Of a stretch of DNA of 64,000 nucleotides, positions 1 to 12,700 are shown piece after piece (position 1 is the first letter of the stretch; the number at the start of each line of letters is the position of its first letter). A program made the translations under genes and the position numbers. The stretch lies in assembly GCA_037577475.1 (NCBI GenBank), contig CM075194.1, positions 24,342,492-24,406,491 on the forward strand, read 5' to 3'. The stretch comes from Chaunax sp. Z400. Taxonomy: Eukaryota > Chordata > Actinopteri > Lophiiformes > Chaunacidae. Below the pieces are notes generated by a model, which made no database searches, was not told the origin of the DNA, and saw only the letters and a program-made list of their open reading frames with translations.

Positions 1-759
1 CAGGATCTGATTAAAGCATTTTCCCATTCATCTTTTAAATTTGCAACCTCATGTCTCCCAGTTGTCTTTATGCCATCCGTCATATTTGACCTTGTCATTG
101 CTGACAGAACATTGATGTGAGCGTGCTCAGGTGGAGAAAAGTCACATGAATTCTGATGTAACTGTTCACACTGCTGTCACATCAGCAGGAATCAAATACG
201 GTATGTACCTGATTTAGGACCACCTGTGAAAGGGGCCCAAATCAGAATTGAAAAAAAAAAATCTGATTCCAGGTGATCTACAATATGCCGTTCACACTGG
301 CCTGAATAAAACCCCCAACAACATCAGATTTTGGCCACTTTTGACTGCAATGTGAACATAACATAAACCTAAAGAGCTGTTTACACCTTTTCTTCACACG
401 ACAATGCAAACATTTGAAAGCGCCACCATTACGTCACCTTGTAAACTGGCAAAACACAACACTTGTCACAACTGTGACTTGGACTCTCAAAGGTAGTGTG
501 CACTTTATATTATTTAAGTGACAAGGGAGGGCTATGAAAAATGGCAAATGCCTTTGGTTTGTGAACTGTGTCAGTCATTATCAGGCAACATACAAAGTCT
601 TCACTGTTCACCAGGTCTACTGGCCTGGCATGCATACTACAGCTTTTCCAATAGTTTTTGCTGATCTCTGTTGAATGTGGAACTATTTTAAAACATAAAG
701 TTTTTTTTTGTTTTTTTTAGCAAGCTGTTGTCTATGGTATCTGTATTTTTTTCACCCAG
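1..759 (+). other. apob intron, upstream part
   Basis: No coding exon is visible here. The stretch ends in a pyrimidine-rich acceptor just before the first apob exon in the window. Positions of roughly 140-365 contain short inverted similarities (CTGTTCACACTG against GTTCACACTGG and repeats of ATCTGATT). These look like a worn MITE-type repeat, but I cannot define its ends. The signal-peptide exons of apob must lie to the left of the window. Confidence 0.5.
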
Positions 760-3700
760 AAACCCTCTGAAGTTTGTTGTGGAGGACGTCACCAGAGTCC
801 AGCTTTACCCCGAGACAGACGAACCCGTCAACATCCTCAATATTAAGAGAGGAATCGTTTCAGGCTTCATGGTGCCCATCATGGAGGATGAACAGAACAG
901 CCTCATGGTTAGTATCCTCTCACAGCCCAAAATGGTTTCTCTGAAAATGGACAGGGGTGGAGGGAGAGTATTTACTCAAGTAAAAGTTTTATTACTTTAA
1001 TTTATAAACAAATTTAAGGAAAATTACAAATAAAATTACTTGTGTAAAATTGAACCTACATAAAACTTAAAAGTAGGTCTATTGACCAACTTACAGCGAT
1101 CAGCCGTAACATTATAACCCTCTCATTACAATGGAAGCTGCCAGTAGGTGGGATATATCAGACCTTTTGTCCTCAAAGCTGATGTGTTGGAAGGAGGAAA
1201 ATGGGCAACTGAAAGGATCTGAGTGACTTTGACAAGGACCAAATGGTGATGGCTAGATGACTGGGTCAGAGCGTCTCCAAACTGCAGGTCTTGTTTGGTG
1301 TTCCTGGTCTGCAGTGGTTAGTACCTACCAAAAGTGGTCTAAGGAAGGACAAACGGTGAACCGGCGACAGGGTCATGGGCACCCAAAGCTCATTGATGCA
1401 TGTTGGGAGTGAAGGCTAGCCAGTGTGGTCCGAGAAGAGCTACTGTAGCACAAACCGCTGAAAAAATTAATGCTGGTTCTGATAGAGAGGTGTTAGAACA
1501 CACAGAGCATCACAGCATGTTGTGTATGAGGCTGCATAGCCACAGACTGGTTATAGTGGCCATGCTGACCCCTGTTCACTGCAGAAGGTGCCTACAATGA
1601 GCATGTGAGCAGGACCACGGAGTAATGGAATGGAATGGTTTGAGGAACACAACGAGTTCAACAAGTTGACTTGGCCTCCAAATTCCCCACATCTCAGTCC
1701 AATCCAGCATCTGTGGAATGACCTGGACAAACATGTCCGATCCATGGATGCCCCACCTCGCAACTTAGAGGACTTAAAGGATCTGCTGCTGATGTCTTGG
1801 TGCCAGATACCCCAGCACACTTGGAGAGGTCTTGTGGAGTCCATGCCTCGATGGCTCAGAGCTGTTTTGGCGGTACAACGGGACCTACACAATATTAGCA
1901 GGTGGTTCTAATGTTCGGGCTGATTGTGTACATCACCTATAATGACGTAATTAGGGTGAAAGAGTTACAAGTGTCGTCTGCATAGTTAGGATAAGCAGCA
2001 TTATTGATATGTATGATTTGATGTAGACGAAGGATGTGACGTTAGCAACCCAAGAATCAAACCCTGTTGGACTCTGCATGTCATGGTGATCACATTAAAT
2101 GATGTCGGAGACACAATGCCTTACTGCCTTATTTATTGTTACTTTGTGAAGAATTTGGTTATGTACCTGGGCATGTAGAGGTGCACATACACAGTCCCAT
2201 TTTCTCTGACAGGTAAAAACGGCACCTGCCCTGTTTGCCATATGGAATTTTGTACGTTTAAAACTTGGAAACTAAAACAATGTAAGCATCACCATGAGTC
2301 TTGGCAGGAAACGTGCATTACTGGATTAAATGTCATCCTGCCCGGACCAGTAAACACAAGTTTATTTAAACGTAACACGCTTTTAGATCGCTCTTTTAGA
2401 TGTTAGGTTGGAAGGTGGGGTCTCCATGATTGGACTTATTCCAGAAGAGATGCTTGAGAGGCTGGATATCTGGAGAATTTGGGGCACAGGTCCATGCCTT
2501 GGGAAATAGTTGCCAATCAATTGTCTAAGGGTAATTGAATAACAAAAATATGTTGTAAACATTGTAAGCAAAGCAGAGAGCAACTGTAAAAAAGCAGGAA
2601 GGACTCAAAAACAACTTTGCTACAATAACAAGAGTGAGTAATTTGCTACTTCCACCCATGAAAGTTCAAGTAGTTGTGGGTAAACTAGTTTGTTGCAGCA
2701 GCAAATGAGTAGTAGTAGTAATAGTTGTGTGCAGATACAAATGGCAGTACATGAAAGATAAGGTGGGAAGTTAAAGGTGATGTTAGTGTGCAAATATAAT
2801 CACATGGTAGAAGAATAAAGCTCAGATTCTGCTAAAATGTCTGGATGCAGGCTTACATTTGCACGTTGTTTTGTCTCCTGCACTTTTTCAGCGAATGTTC
2901 ATGAACTCAGCTGTTTTCTTTTTCAGAGCACAGTCCATGGTCAGTGTGCAACAGACTACATAGTGAATGCCAGGAAGGATCTAGCCACAGATGTGACCCT
3001 GTCCAGAGATCTGTCCCAGTGCAACCAGTTCTATAGCAGGGCACTTGCCAACAGCCCCCTCGCCCTGCTGCAAAAACTGGTGAGTCTTCATTACACGCCT
3101 GCATCTGTAGCCTCTGAGTGGATACTGTTTTTAAGACCATTATTTCTTCTGTAAAGCTTTTGGTAAACTACGATCCCGGCTTATAAAAATTGCTTTGAGA
3201 GCAGTTCTACAAAGACAGTACGAAACTTTACTGGCTTAAAGAAACATTCTCTTTGATTTCTTCTGTGTAAATGGAGGATGAAGGACCGTAGATCCAAACA
3301 CGATCATTTTCTTCAGGAGGGGGCTGTCATGGATTCACAGCCAGAATTGTGAGGACCCAAATGCAGATATATGACAGAGACACAGGGAGAGTAGTGCAGT
3401 TCAGAGATTTAATAAGTAGATAAGGTGAGCAAAATAAATCCAAAAACATGACATGAGACAGGGCCTAAAAAAGACACAGAGGGAGAGGGAACAAACCAGA
3501 ACTGAAAACCGAAGAATAAAAACAAGACAGGGGGTCAAAACAGATCACAAGAGAAGACGACAGGAAGTGTAAAGCAAAAACACATAGCATGGAAATAGAC
3601 TTACAAAATAAAACAAGAAACAGTGGCACAAAATAATGACATAACCCTACAAAATAAAAGGAACAACAACTCCATTACAGAGGCAGGTGAGAAATAACCT

Positions 3701-6700
3701 CCTGTCATCACCAGGGAACCAAATGAAAATAGGAGGAGTTTCAACTCATGACTCTATAACCTCTATTAACCTTTATTACCTCAGCTAATGAGGATATGCT
3801 TTAACCAAGGTCTTGTTTATTTGTTTGTTGGTTTGTTTGTTAGCAGGATGAAAAAACAACTAAAACAGGAATTAACTAAACTAAAACTTAAAGCTATAAC
3901 AGTGAGATTTTTTTTTACATTTCTCTTACTACACATAAATTACTATACTCTGGTAATTGAGACTGTTTGACTCTGAATTGTATATATTAGAACTTTATAG
4001 TAAATGTTGTTTTAAGCTTGCAGTTTTCTTAAATTACCTGATGCATAAAGAAAACTGTTTGATATATGGTTGATTAATATATTAGCACTTTGTGTTGAAT
4101 GTTTACCTGCCTTAAAATGGATACACTGTTATTGAATGACTTTTATTGGAAATGGAAAACAACTGGTTCCATTCATGTCAATTATTGCACATAAAGATGT
4201 TTTCATTATGTAAAACTACTTTTCTATATCAGTTTAAAATTTCTGACATTTTGATTCATAGGTTGCCAGAAATGCCAATAAAATGAAGTAATTTTGTGTT
4301 ATTAAGTCAACATTTTCCAGTGACTTTAAAGTATCCAATATCAACATGAACGCACATTAACATTGTGGATTTATATTTCCAGGACCGCCCCATGTCTAAG
4401 CTGATCACCAGCTCTCAAGAGTGTAACTACCAGTTTGATAACAGGGGGATGCACATCATGGGAGCCACATGCAAAGAAAAGCACATTTATTTGGCCTTCT
4501 CCAATGAGTAAGTCAACGTGTGAGTTTATATTGATGAATGTGTACTGTTGTGTATTTTAAATCCCTTTCTCATCTGCCTTGTAGGGACAATGGAATATCA
4601 TCCGTGGTGACACAGGATCTGAGCTTTCTAAGCTCCAAAAGGACCAACAACAGAGTATTTGGTGAGTGATGCCTGCTGTAAAAGACATGTATAGCTTTAG
4701 TTCACATCTCTTATTGGGAAATGCTAATGCACTGCTAAATATGTGTTTACAGATGCGAACCGCAGTCAGAGCAAGCCACTCCACTTTGAAGACCCAGATG
4801 ATAAAGCTCCAGTCCAGACGAAGGATGCTGCTCTGAGTATCTTGCAGGACCTCATGGCTTTGGCAGGCACAGACCAGGGTCAGAAGAGGGCCAGCCTTTT
4901 CCATAAACTGGTGTCCAGCCTGCGTGCTCTGAGGAATGACACCCTGAGCGAGACGGTCACTGAGATGTTGGGTATGTCAGGCTGGCTCACTTGGCAGGCC
5001 CTGCTCCAGTGTGGAACCCCGGAGTGCACTAGCGCCATCCTCCAGGCTATCAGGACCTTTGATGGGGTGTCACTAGAAGTGGATGCTCTGGTCTATGCGC
5101 TGAGTCTACAGGCTAACCCTGATGCTGCACGTGTCCGGGATATGCTCAGCATGGCTCAGTACAAACAGAGCAAGGCAATCATGTATGCTCTAGCCAACAC
5201 GGTCAAGAAGTAAGCAAAATAATTTTACCGTCTTATTTTTGACAGTGTTGTAACTGCTTCAGGCGACCACTAGGGGGAAGCAAACATAACACTTTAACAC
5301 ATCATACGCGACAGTGCTTCTTCTGTTATCTTCTCTGTCTGTGGCCCATAGGTTTCACAAAGGAGAGGTTACTCCAGTCGTCACAGATGTGGCAGAATTC
5401 ATGGAAACACTCTTAAACGACTGCTCAGGAGAAATCTTGGATCATGGCTCTGACGTTCCCCCTGACCCTGTAGACGAGTCCTTCCTTGTGCTGAGGGTAC
5501 TAATAAGCAAGCATCTCAATTACTGTATTTCTGCATTCTGTAATGAGTCAGCTCTTGTCAAATAATATGACTCAGGGATGCAGTGCCCCAAATTAATGTT
5601 TTTTTTTTCTTCTAATCTTCAGGTTGTTGGTGTCATGGGTCAAGCCTTACAAGCCGTCAGCCCCAGCCTGATTTCCTCTATTTTGCGTTGTGCTCAAAAA
5701 ACAGACATTCCATTATCGAACCAAAAGGCCGCCATACAGGCTTTGAGGTTGATGGATATCAATGATGAGGTACAATCACCTCTCACAAACGCACAGTTGT
5801 TACAATTGGAGCAAATTCAAATACAAGCAACAGCAAAAAGAGCAGTGCAAGAAATGAAATTAACCACTGAAACTGGATTTATTTTAAACATACAGTGTGC
5901 CTCTTCATATTTACTTGGAATCCTCTGTTGTTCTTTCATAGTCCAATAATTTCAACAACTATCTAATACAGTAATTAATCATTTGGTTTGACTACAGATC
6001 AGAAACGTTCTCCTGGAAGTGTACCACGATGATCAGAGCCCTGTTGAAAAACGTGTAGCAGCCTACCTGGTTCTAATGAAGAACCCAGACCGAGCCCTGG
6101 TTAGAAAAATCGTCGATAATATTGAGAACATGAGGGATGAGCAGCTCCAGACGTTTGTGGCTTCCCACCTGAACAACATCCGCAAATCTGAAGAGCCACA
6201 GTTGCGTCGGTAAGTAGCGAAAAAATGGCCAATAGCTTGTTATTTGCCTGAACATAAAGTTTAAAAATGAAAAATAAAAAAATAGAGGTTAAGTTTATTT
6301 GTTGTTTGTCATCAATTTTTGTGGAAAAATATTATTAAAATTAAAAATGAGTTAATACATAAATCTTATTAACACTATATGCCAATCACCTAGCGCCAAA
6401 CCACAGGCAGAAAAAAGTTACAGGATATGTGCAATTTCTTGCTAATGTGTTAGTTATAGCAATTTTGTGGATATAGATATTAGCATTGTGGGTTTTATTT
6501 AAAGGACCAAGAATCAATTAAGTCAATCAGATTAGGTATAAAATAACCTCTTTAGTGTATTTCCCTTTAACATTCTCAGTACGAGTTAAGAAAATAGTGT
6601 TTCAGACATTACATGGACATGGAAAACTAAAGGAAAGAATCTTTTTCTCACAAACGCTTTTTGATTTTAGAGAGAAAATGTAAATACTAATGTTCTACCG

Positions 6701-9700
6701 TGTCACACTAAAACTTTTTCTATCCTCCCAACTAAAGATTCAGGGAGTACATCGAGTTGGCCACAAACGACCCGCTATCAACTACAAACAACCCACTTCA
6801 TGTCATGTCACAAAACTACAAAATAGACTCTCCCTTGGGCTCCGCACAGAGCAACGTCATCTTCGATTCCATGGACACTTTACCTAAGGAGGTGATGCTG
6901 GAGACCACACTAAAGGTTTTTGACTACAACTATGACATCTTTGAGGTATGATATCAATAGCATTTTTGTTATAAGAAGTTACAGCATGCAAAGTAGACAT
7001 TTATACATTTTAAACGTTTGAAATGTCCCCCTTCAAGGTCGGTATTGAGGGAACAGGATTTGAACCAACAATCGATGCTCTCTTTGGAGAAAAGGGTTTC
7101 TTCCCAGACTCCATCTCAAAAGTTATCTACTGGGCTGGAGACCAAGCCCAGATGCTAAGAGGGGCTTTGGACAGGATGGCACCCAAGAGAGACGGAGGGA
7201 AAAGAGAGGTGAAATCCTTTTTGGACACATCATACATCATACATAACTGATGAATCAAAATCCTGCCTCTCCAACTATTAAAACTACATTTTACTTTGTA
7301 TTGGAGGTTCATACGTCATATTACACCTGTAATATCTCTCCAGGTCCCACAGGATCTTCTGAAAGATATTGGGAGAAAAATCCAAAGGATTGTAGATGCC
7401 TTGCGTGTCAATCCAGCACCTGAAGCCATTGCTTACCTTCGTCTCTTTGGAAATGAGATAGGATACATGAAGACCAGCGAAATAAGAAAGCTGGCTGGGA
7501 CTCTGTTCATGTACTACCATGTTTTCATCAGGGTCCTGCCTGTCGAGGTCAGATCCATTGTTCCCTGACATCAACTTTGCTAGAGAAAGTAACTGAAAAA
7601 TGTTTGAAATTTTACATGAATTTTCAAAAATGTCACGGCACAGTACTTCAAGAAGGTCAAAACCTTTGTTATATTGGGTATGCCACCAAAACAAGACTGA
7701 GATTTTATTTAAATCTAATCTACTAAACCAAATTATCCATAATTCTTCTAACACATCTGATTGCAGAAGAAGCTAGTAATTTACTAAGCAACTGTAATTA
7801 ATATGCTTAAGCCACCACAGGTCAGGTCAGGTACTTTATTGTCCCTATGGAGAAACTCTGTGTCAGTGAAATTTCATACATACACACAGAATAACAAGAT
7901 AAAACACATGACATTGACACACTGAGTAGAAAAAATATATAGTACCCAGAAAAAAGGACAAGACAAGACCAGCCTGAAAATCAACACAGTGCAGTGCCCC
8001 GCCCACCTACATCACCTGTTTGTTTCCTCTCCAACAGGCCTTTTTTGCATTGACATCCAGCACTGAAAATGAAGTGTTTGCCCACTATATCTTCATGGAG
8101 AATGCCTTTTCTCTACCCACCGCCTCTGGCTTTCCTCTGAAGTTCTCACTGGCTGGTGTTTTCGCACCTGGAGCCAAAGGAGGCCTGACTCCCTCACGTA
8201 CCGAGGTAAGTTACTTTCCCTTCATCTTACTCTTCGTGTAAAAAAAAAAGACTTTCTGTTTTATCCATCTCTTTCCAGACGAGCGTGTCACTCATGCCTT
8301 CACTTGGGCTAGAGTTCATCACCCAAATGGGTGTGTACATTCCAGACTATGTGGACACTTGGCTTGAGATGCACACTAACATGTACCATGAGAGTTCTCT
8401 CAACGCTAAGGTCACCGTGAACATACCCCAGATGAGACTGTCGTTCCCCACTCCTAAGTCCAAAACTCAGTTACTCAGTGTTAGGTCAGTACCACATGTG
8501 ACAAATGACTCAAAACACTTTGCAGCGCAGTGGTTACATGTGCTCTCTTTCACCACTTCATGACTGCCCTTTCTCTTTTTGGAATAAAGCAACACGCTGC
8601 TGTCAGTCTCCTCTGGTAAAACTGAAATCGTGCAATCACTAGTGAAGGACCGGACTGACTCAAATGACTGCCAACCCCTGTTCAGTGGTCTGCAATTGTG
8701 CACAATAATGCGTTACTCCAACGCTACTTCCTTGGACCAGGCTCCATATTACCCCTTGACTGGAGAAACCAGGTAAGAATGTCCCAAAGCAAAGCGAATT
8801 TAAAATCCACTGCTGGGGTCTTTTTGATGATTTTATTTGAGTAGTTTCTATTTTGGTAATATGTAAAGAGTTACTAAATTATCTGATCAAAAACGTTATT
8901 ATCTTAACTAACGAGATCATTAAATGTTTACCAGAGAGCCCCATTTAGTGAAAGCTTTTATTTTCTCAGGTTTGCAGTTGAAATCCAGCCCACGGGGGAA
9001 GTTTCCGAGTACACTGCCACCATCACGGATGAAACATTCAAAGAGAGTAAAAAGATCCATCATACAGTAGATTCTGTGAAGCTAACACTGAAAGCAGAAG
9101 GTACTGTTGTGAGATAATGTGATTGTGTGTATGTGTACAGTATGTGTATGTGTATGTGTGTGTGTGTGTGTGTGTGGGCCAAGCTTATATCTTTAGGAAT
9201 TACATCCATATTGTCCAATGACACTGCAACTGCTTTTGACACTAACTACAATATTTTCCTTAACCATACCAAAGCAGCCCTATGCAGTTATTATAGGCAA
9301 GTAAGCAAATTTATTAAAAACTAGAAAATTTGTGTCCAAGAAACAGAATTGCCATGGTCATTCATCCTGTATTTTAGTATGGACATGTAGAGTAATTGTC
9401 CAGAATGAATAAATGAGTGCCACAAGATTTGGTCCATATTTAAAACTCCATCCTTTTCTATGCTATAATGGAGCTTATGTGACATTAATATGGGTACATG
9501 TGCTAACGCAGCTTGAAAACACCTGTTGAAATTGCTCCTGGAGATAATCATTGACCGCTGAGTCTAATTTCTGCTGTTACTAGGTGATGATTCAACAGAA
9601 GTCACTGCATCTCTGAGATATGATCGCAGCAAGAAGATTCTCACCACTGATGTTGTCATACCTGACTACGATGTGGAAGCACGCATGACGCTGTCTCTAA

Positions 9701-12700
9701 CTGAGAGTGAGGCCAAAGGAAAGGAGATGCGTGGTATCACCATCGATGTCACCAACAACAACATCCCACAGCTGACTCTTGTTGGAAACACAAGGTGCAT
9801 CATCCTATACATAAACCTTGAGTCCTTCGTAATGATTGATAACACTGAGGTTTCTGTTGCCTGGTATCTTGAAACAAGTTCTTTTTAGCAGGAAATCGAT
9901 AAGAAACATCCCAGGAAATGCAAATAATTGATAGTCTCACCAACCTACATGTTGTTGTTTTAAATATAGACTTGACATGATGAAAGATGCCATGCTGCAA
10001 CTCCAGATGGTCATTCCCTCCCTGAAAACGGATGCCTCTTTCACTGCAGCCCTGAAGAAGGATGAGGGTGTGCTCATGGATATAGAGACAGTCATCAAAC
10101 TTCCAGAGACACTCTACCAGCAGAAAGCTTCTCTCAAATACGGTAACAGTCACCCGTCACTCACACCTTGAACACAGATGACAGAGTGAGAACATTCATT
10201 CATTTGTATATTTATGGTTGCGTTTGGATTTTCCCTTTGCAGATGATGATAAGTTTGAGCTGGAACTGAAATCGGACATAAATTCAGAGATTCAGAAACT
10301 TATCCCAAACGTCGAGAATCATCACAGGCAGCTGCAACAGCTCATTGACCATATCCTGGACCAGAGAGTGGCAATGACTGACATGAAATACCGGCACATT
10401 GTCTCAAAAGGAATTGAGGTACTGCTTTCACATTTCACACTATAATTATTACCTTATTTGTTGTTGGTCATTATTTAACACAATAAAAACTAAAACTGCA
10501 AAAAAAGTGACATAGTAGCTCATATAGCACAGATATACTGACATCTAGTTGGTGTGGATGGTTCTATTTTTCCATTCCTTTTTTATTTATTTAGCATTGC
10601 CATCCAATAACACTGTTGGTCTATTTTTTGACACAATGGACACTTTAAAGAAAAATTGATCATATCTCATTAGAGCCAGAGATATCATCACATTCTTATT
10701 CCCTCTAAGAACATCACTGTCAACGGTGGATGTCAGAGATTCAGGTGTGTAGTGCTATTAGCGGCTAATGTAGCCTGGAACCTCTACCCCAAGTAGAGAT
10801 GAGTAGCAGGATGCACAGATCTGAAATGCTCAATTTTTTCTGACTGGACAACTCCAAGTTTTATTTCATCATTTTCAAAATTTCAGTTTTCAGCCTCAAC
10901 CAGGGCTGGACTGTGATACAAAAAAAATCAGCCCTGGACTTTTGCCCAGACCGGCCCACTACAATCGGTCAGACACCACGTATTCTAGCACTCCCGTTCA
11001 ATACATTCAACCTGTAGGACAGGAATATCTGACACAAATCGCATGGTTTATTTGTTTACTGTTTACCAAGTTTATACAAATATTAAATAATTAAACCAGA
11101 ACAGTTCGGTAAATCTAGAGAGAATATGAATAGATTAATAAATACAGATAGATATTTCTTATTGAAATGTCAACAAATGACATCAAGACAGACACATTTG
11201 TTTAAGTATTAACATCTTTGCAGCAGAAAACTTTCTGCACCACTGGGAGAACCTGGCCTTTTGTTGAGGATGATATTTGAAAAACAACTGAAAGTTGCCT
11301 GGGTTGGGACGGGCAGAATAATTTAATGTTGGGCAGGAACTTGAACTGGCAATTCCCTCCTGGCTCGTACTGGACCTAACATGAGCCTGAACGTGTGAGA
11401 AGGAGATGATTATGAATGGATGATGGATGAGCATGATAAATGAACTAATGACTCTGCAATGCAATTAGAGCTGTGGCTAGTTAGCTATGGAAAACAATAA
11501 CAGGATTTTAGCTGACTAGACATAGGATCTAGAATCTGCTTTTTTTAATTTTAACAATTTTAATGCAAACTGCCCCAATTTAAGTGAGGACATTTTAGGT
11601 GTCAGATGAGAGACAAACCAGTGGGACAATCACGTGTTCTATCTCCGCTCCGTGGTCTGGGCAGCCAAGGTCCTTGAAAAAAAATTTTTTTTTAAACAAC
11701 ACACAGCCTTCCACCGGCCCACAGACAACCGGCCCACTGGGAATTCTCCCGGTACTCCCGATGGCCAGTCCATCCATCACCTCAACCAATACTCACTCAA
11801 ATGGAATCAATTTATTAGACTTCATACAGCTCCCTCCCGTGCCACATAAGGATTTATACAACTTTTTTCCATATGCTATAGTACTCCCCAAGACATGTGA
11901 ACACACTCAGTAAAGGTAACTTTACATTCTGCAAATGTGGTGCACAACATGATCCTAAATAAAAAGCTCATGACGATAATTTCTATTCTAGAAAACATGG
12001 TCCAGTTCCCAGATGACACAGCGACTATGAAAGTTTGACTGTAGGTAGTGTTACGGGACCACGACAAAATGGCCATAACTCTTGGAAAATGTACACACCT
12101 ACAAAACTAGCTTGTTTACATTGTATAAAGTATGTTTTGTTCTTAGATTCAGATCCAGGTTAAAACCTTCAAAAACTTCTGTTTTGGTAAATAAACAAAT
12201 TCAGAGTGCTTTCAAGCTTTTTCTGAGAAGTGGAATGTAATTTATCTTCATGTCACCCTGAAGGCAGGTAATATATGGCTGGAAAAATTGGCAGTACACG
12301 TTCCCTATCTTGCAAACTTGCGAAGTAAGAGGAGCATCTCTGATCTCACTCTGCCAGCCCTGCCTGAGAAACTGTTTCTGCAGTCGTAAGTGTTTGAATA
12401 GGTTGTTTTCAAAAATTACTGGGCGTAAATAGCAATTCATCAGTTCAGCTATACTGTCCCTTGTCTGATTTCTTTTCCATGCATAGTTTGTTCATATATT
12501 TTCTGGTGTTAAATATGAAACTGAAAAGATATGTTTTGTTTTGTTTTTTAATTAACAGTGACAGCTTGCTCCGATACCAGTTCAACAAGGACAAAATAGA
12601 CATCTCTCTTCTGCTTCCACTTGGAGGCAAAACGTCGGAAGAGCTGAACATCCCAAAAATTCTGCATATTCCCGTCATAGATTTACCAGAAATAGGTCTA

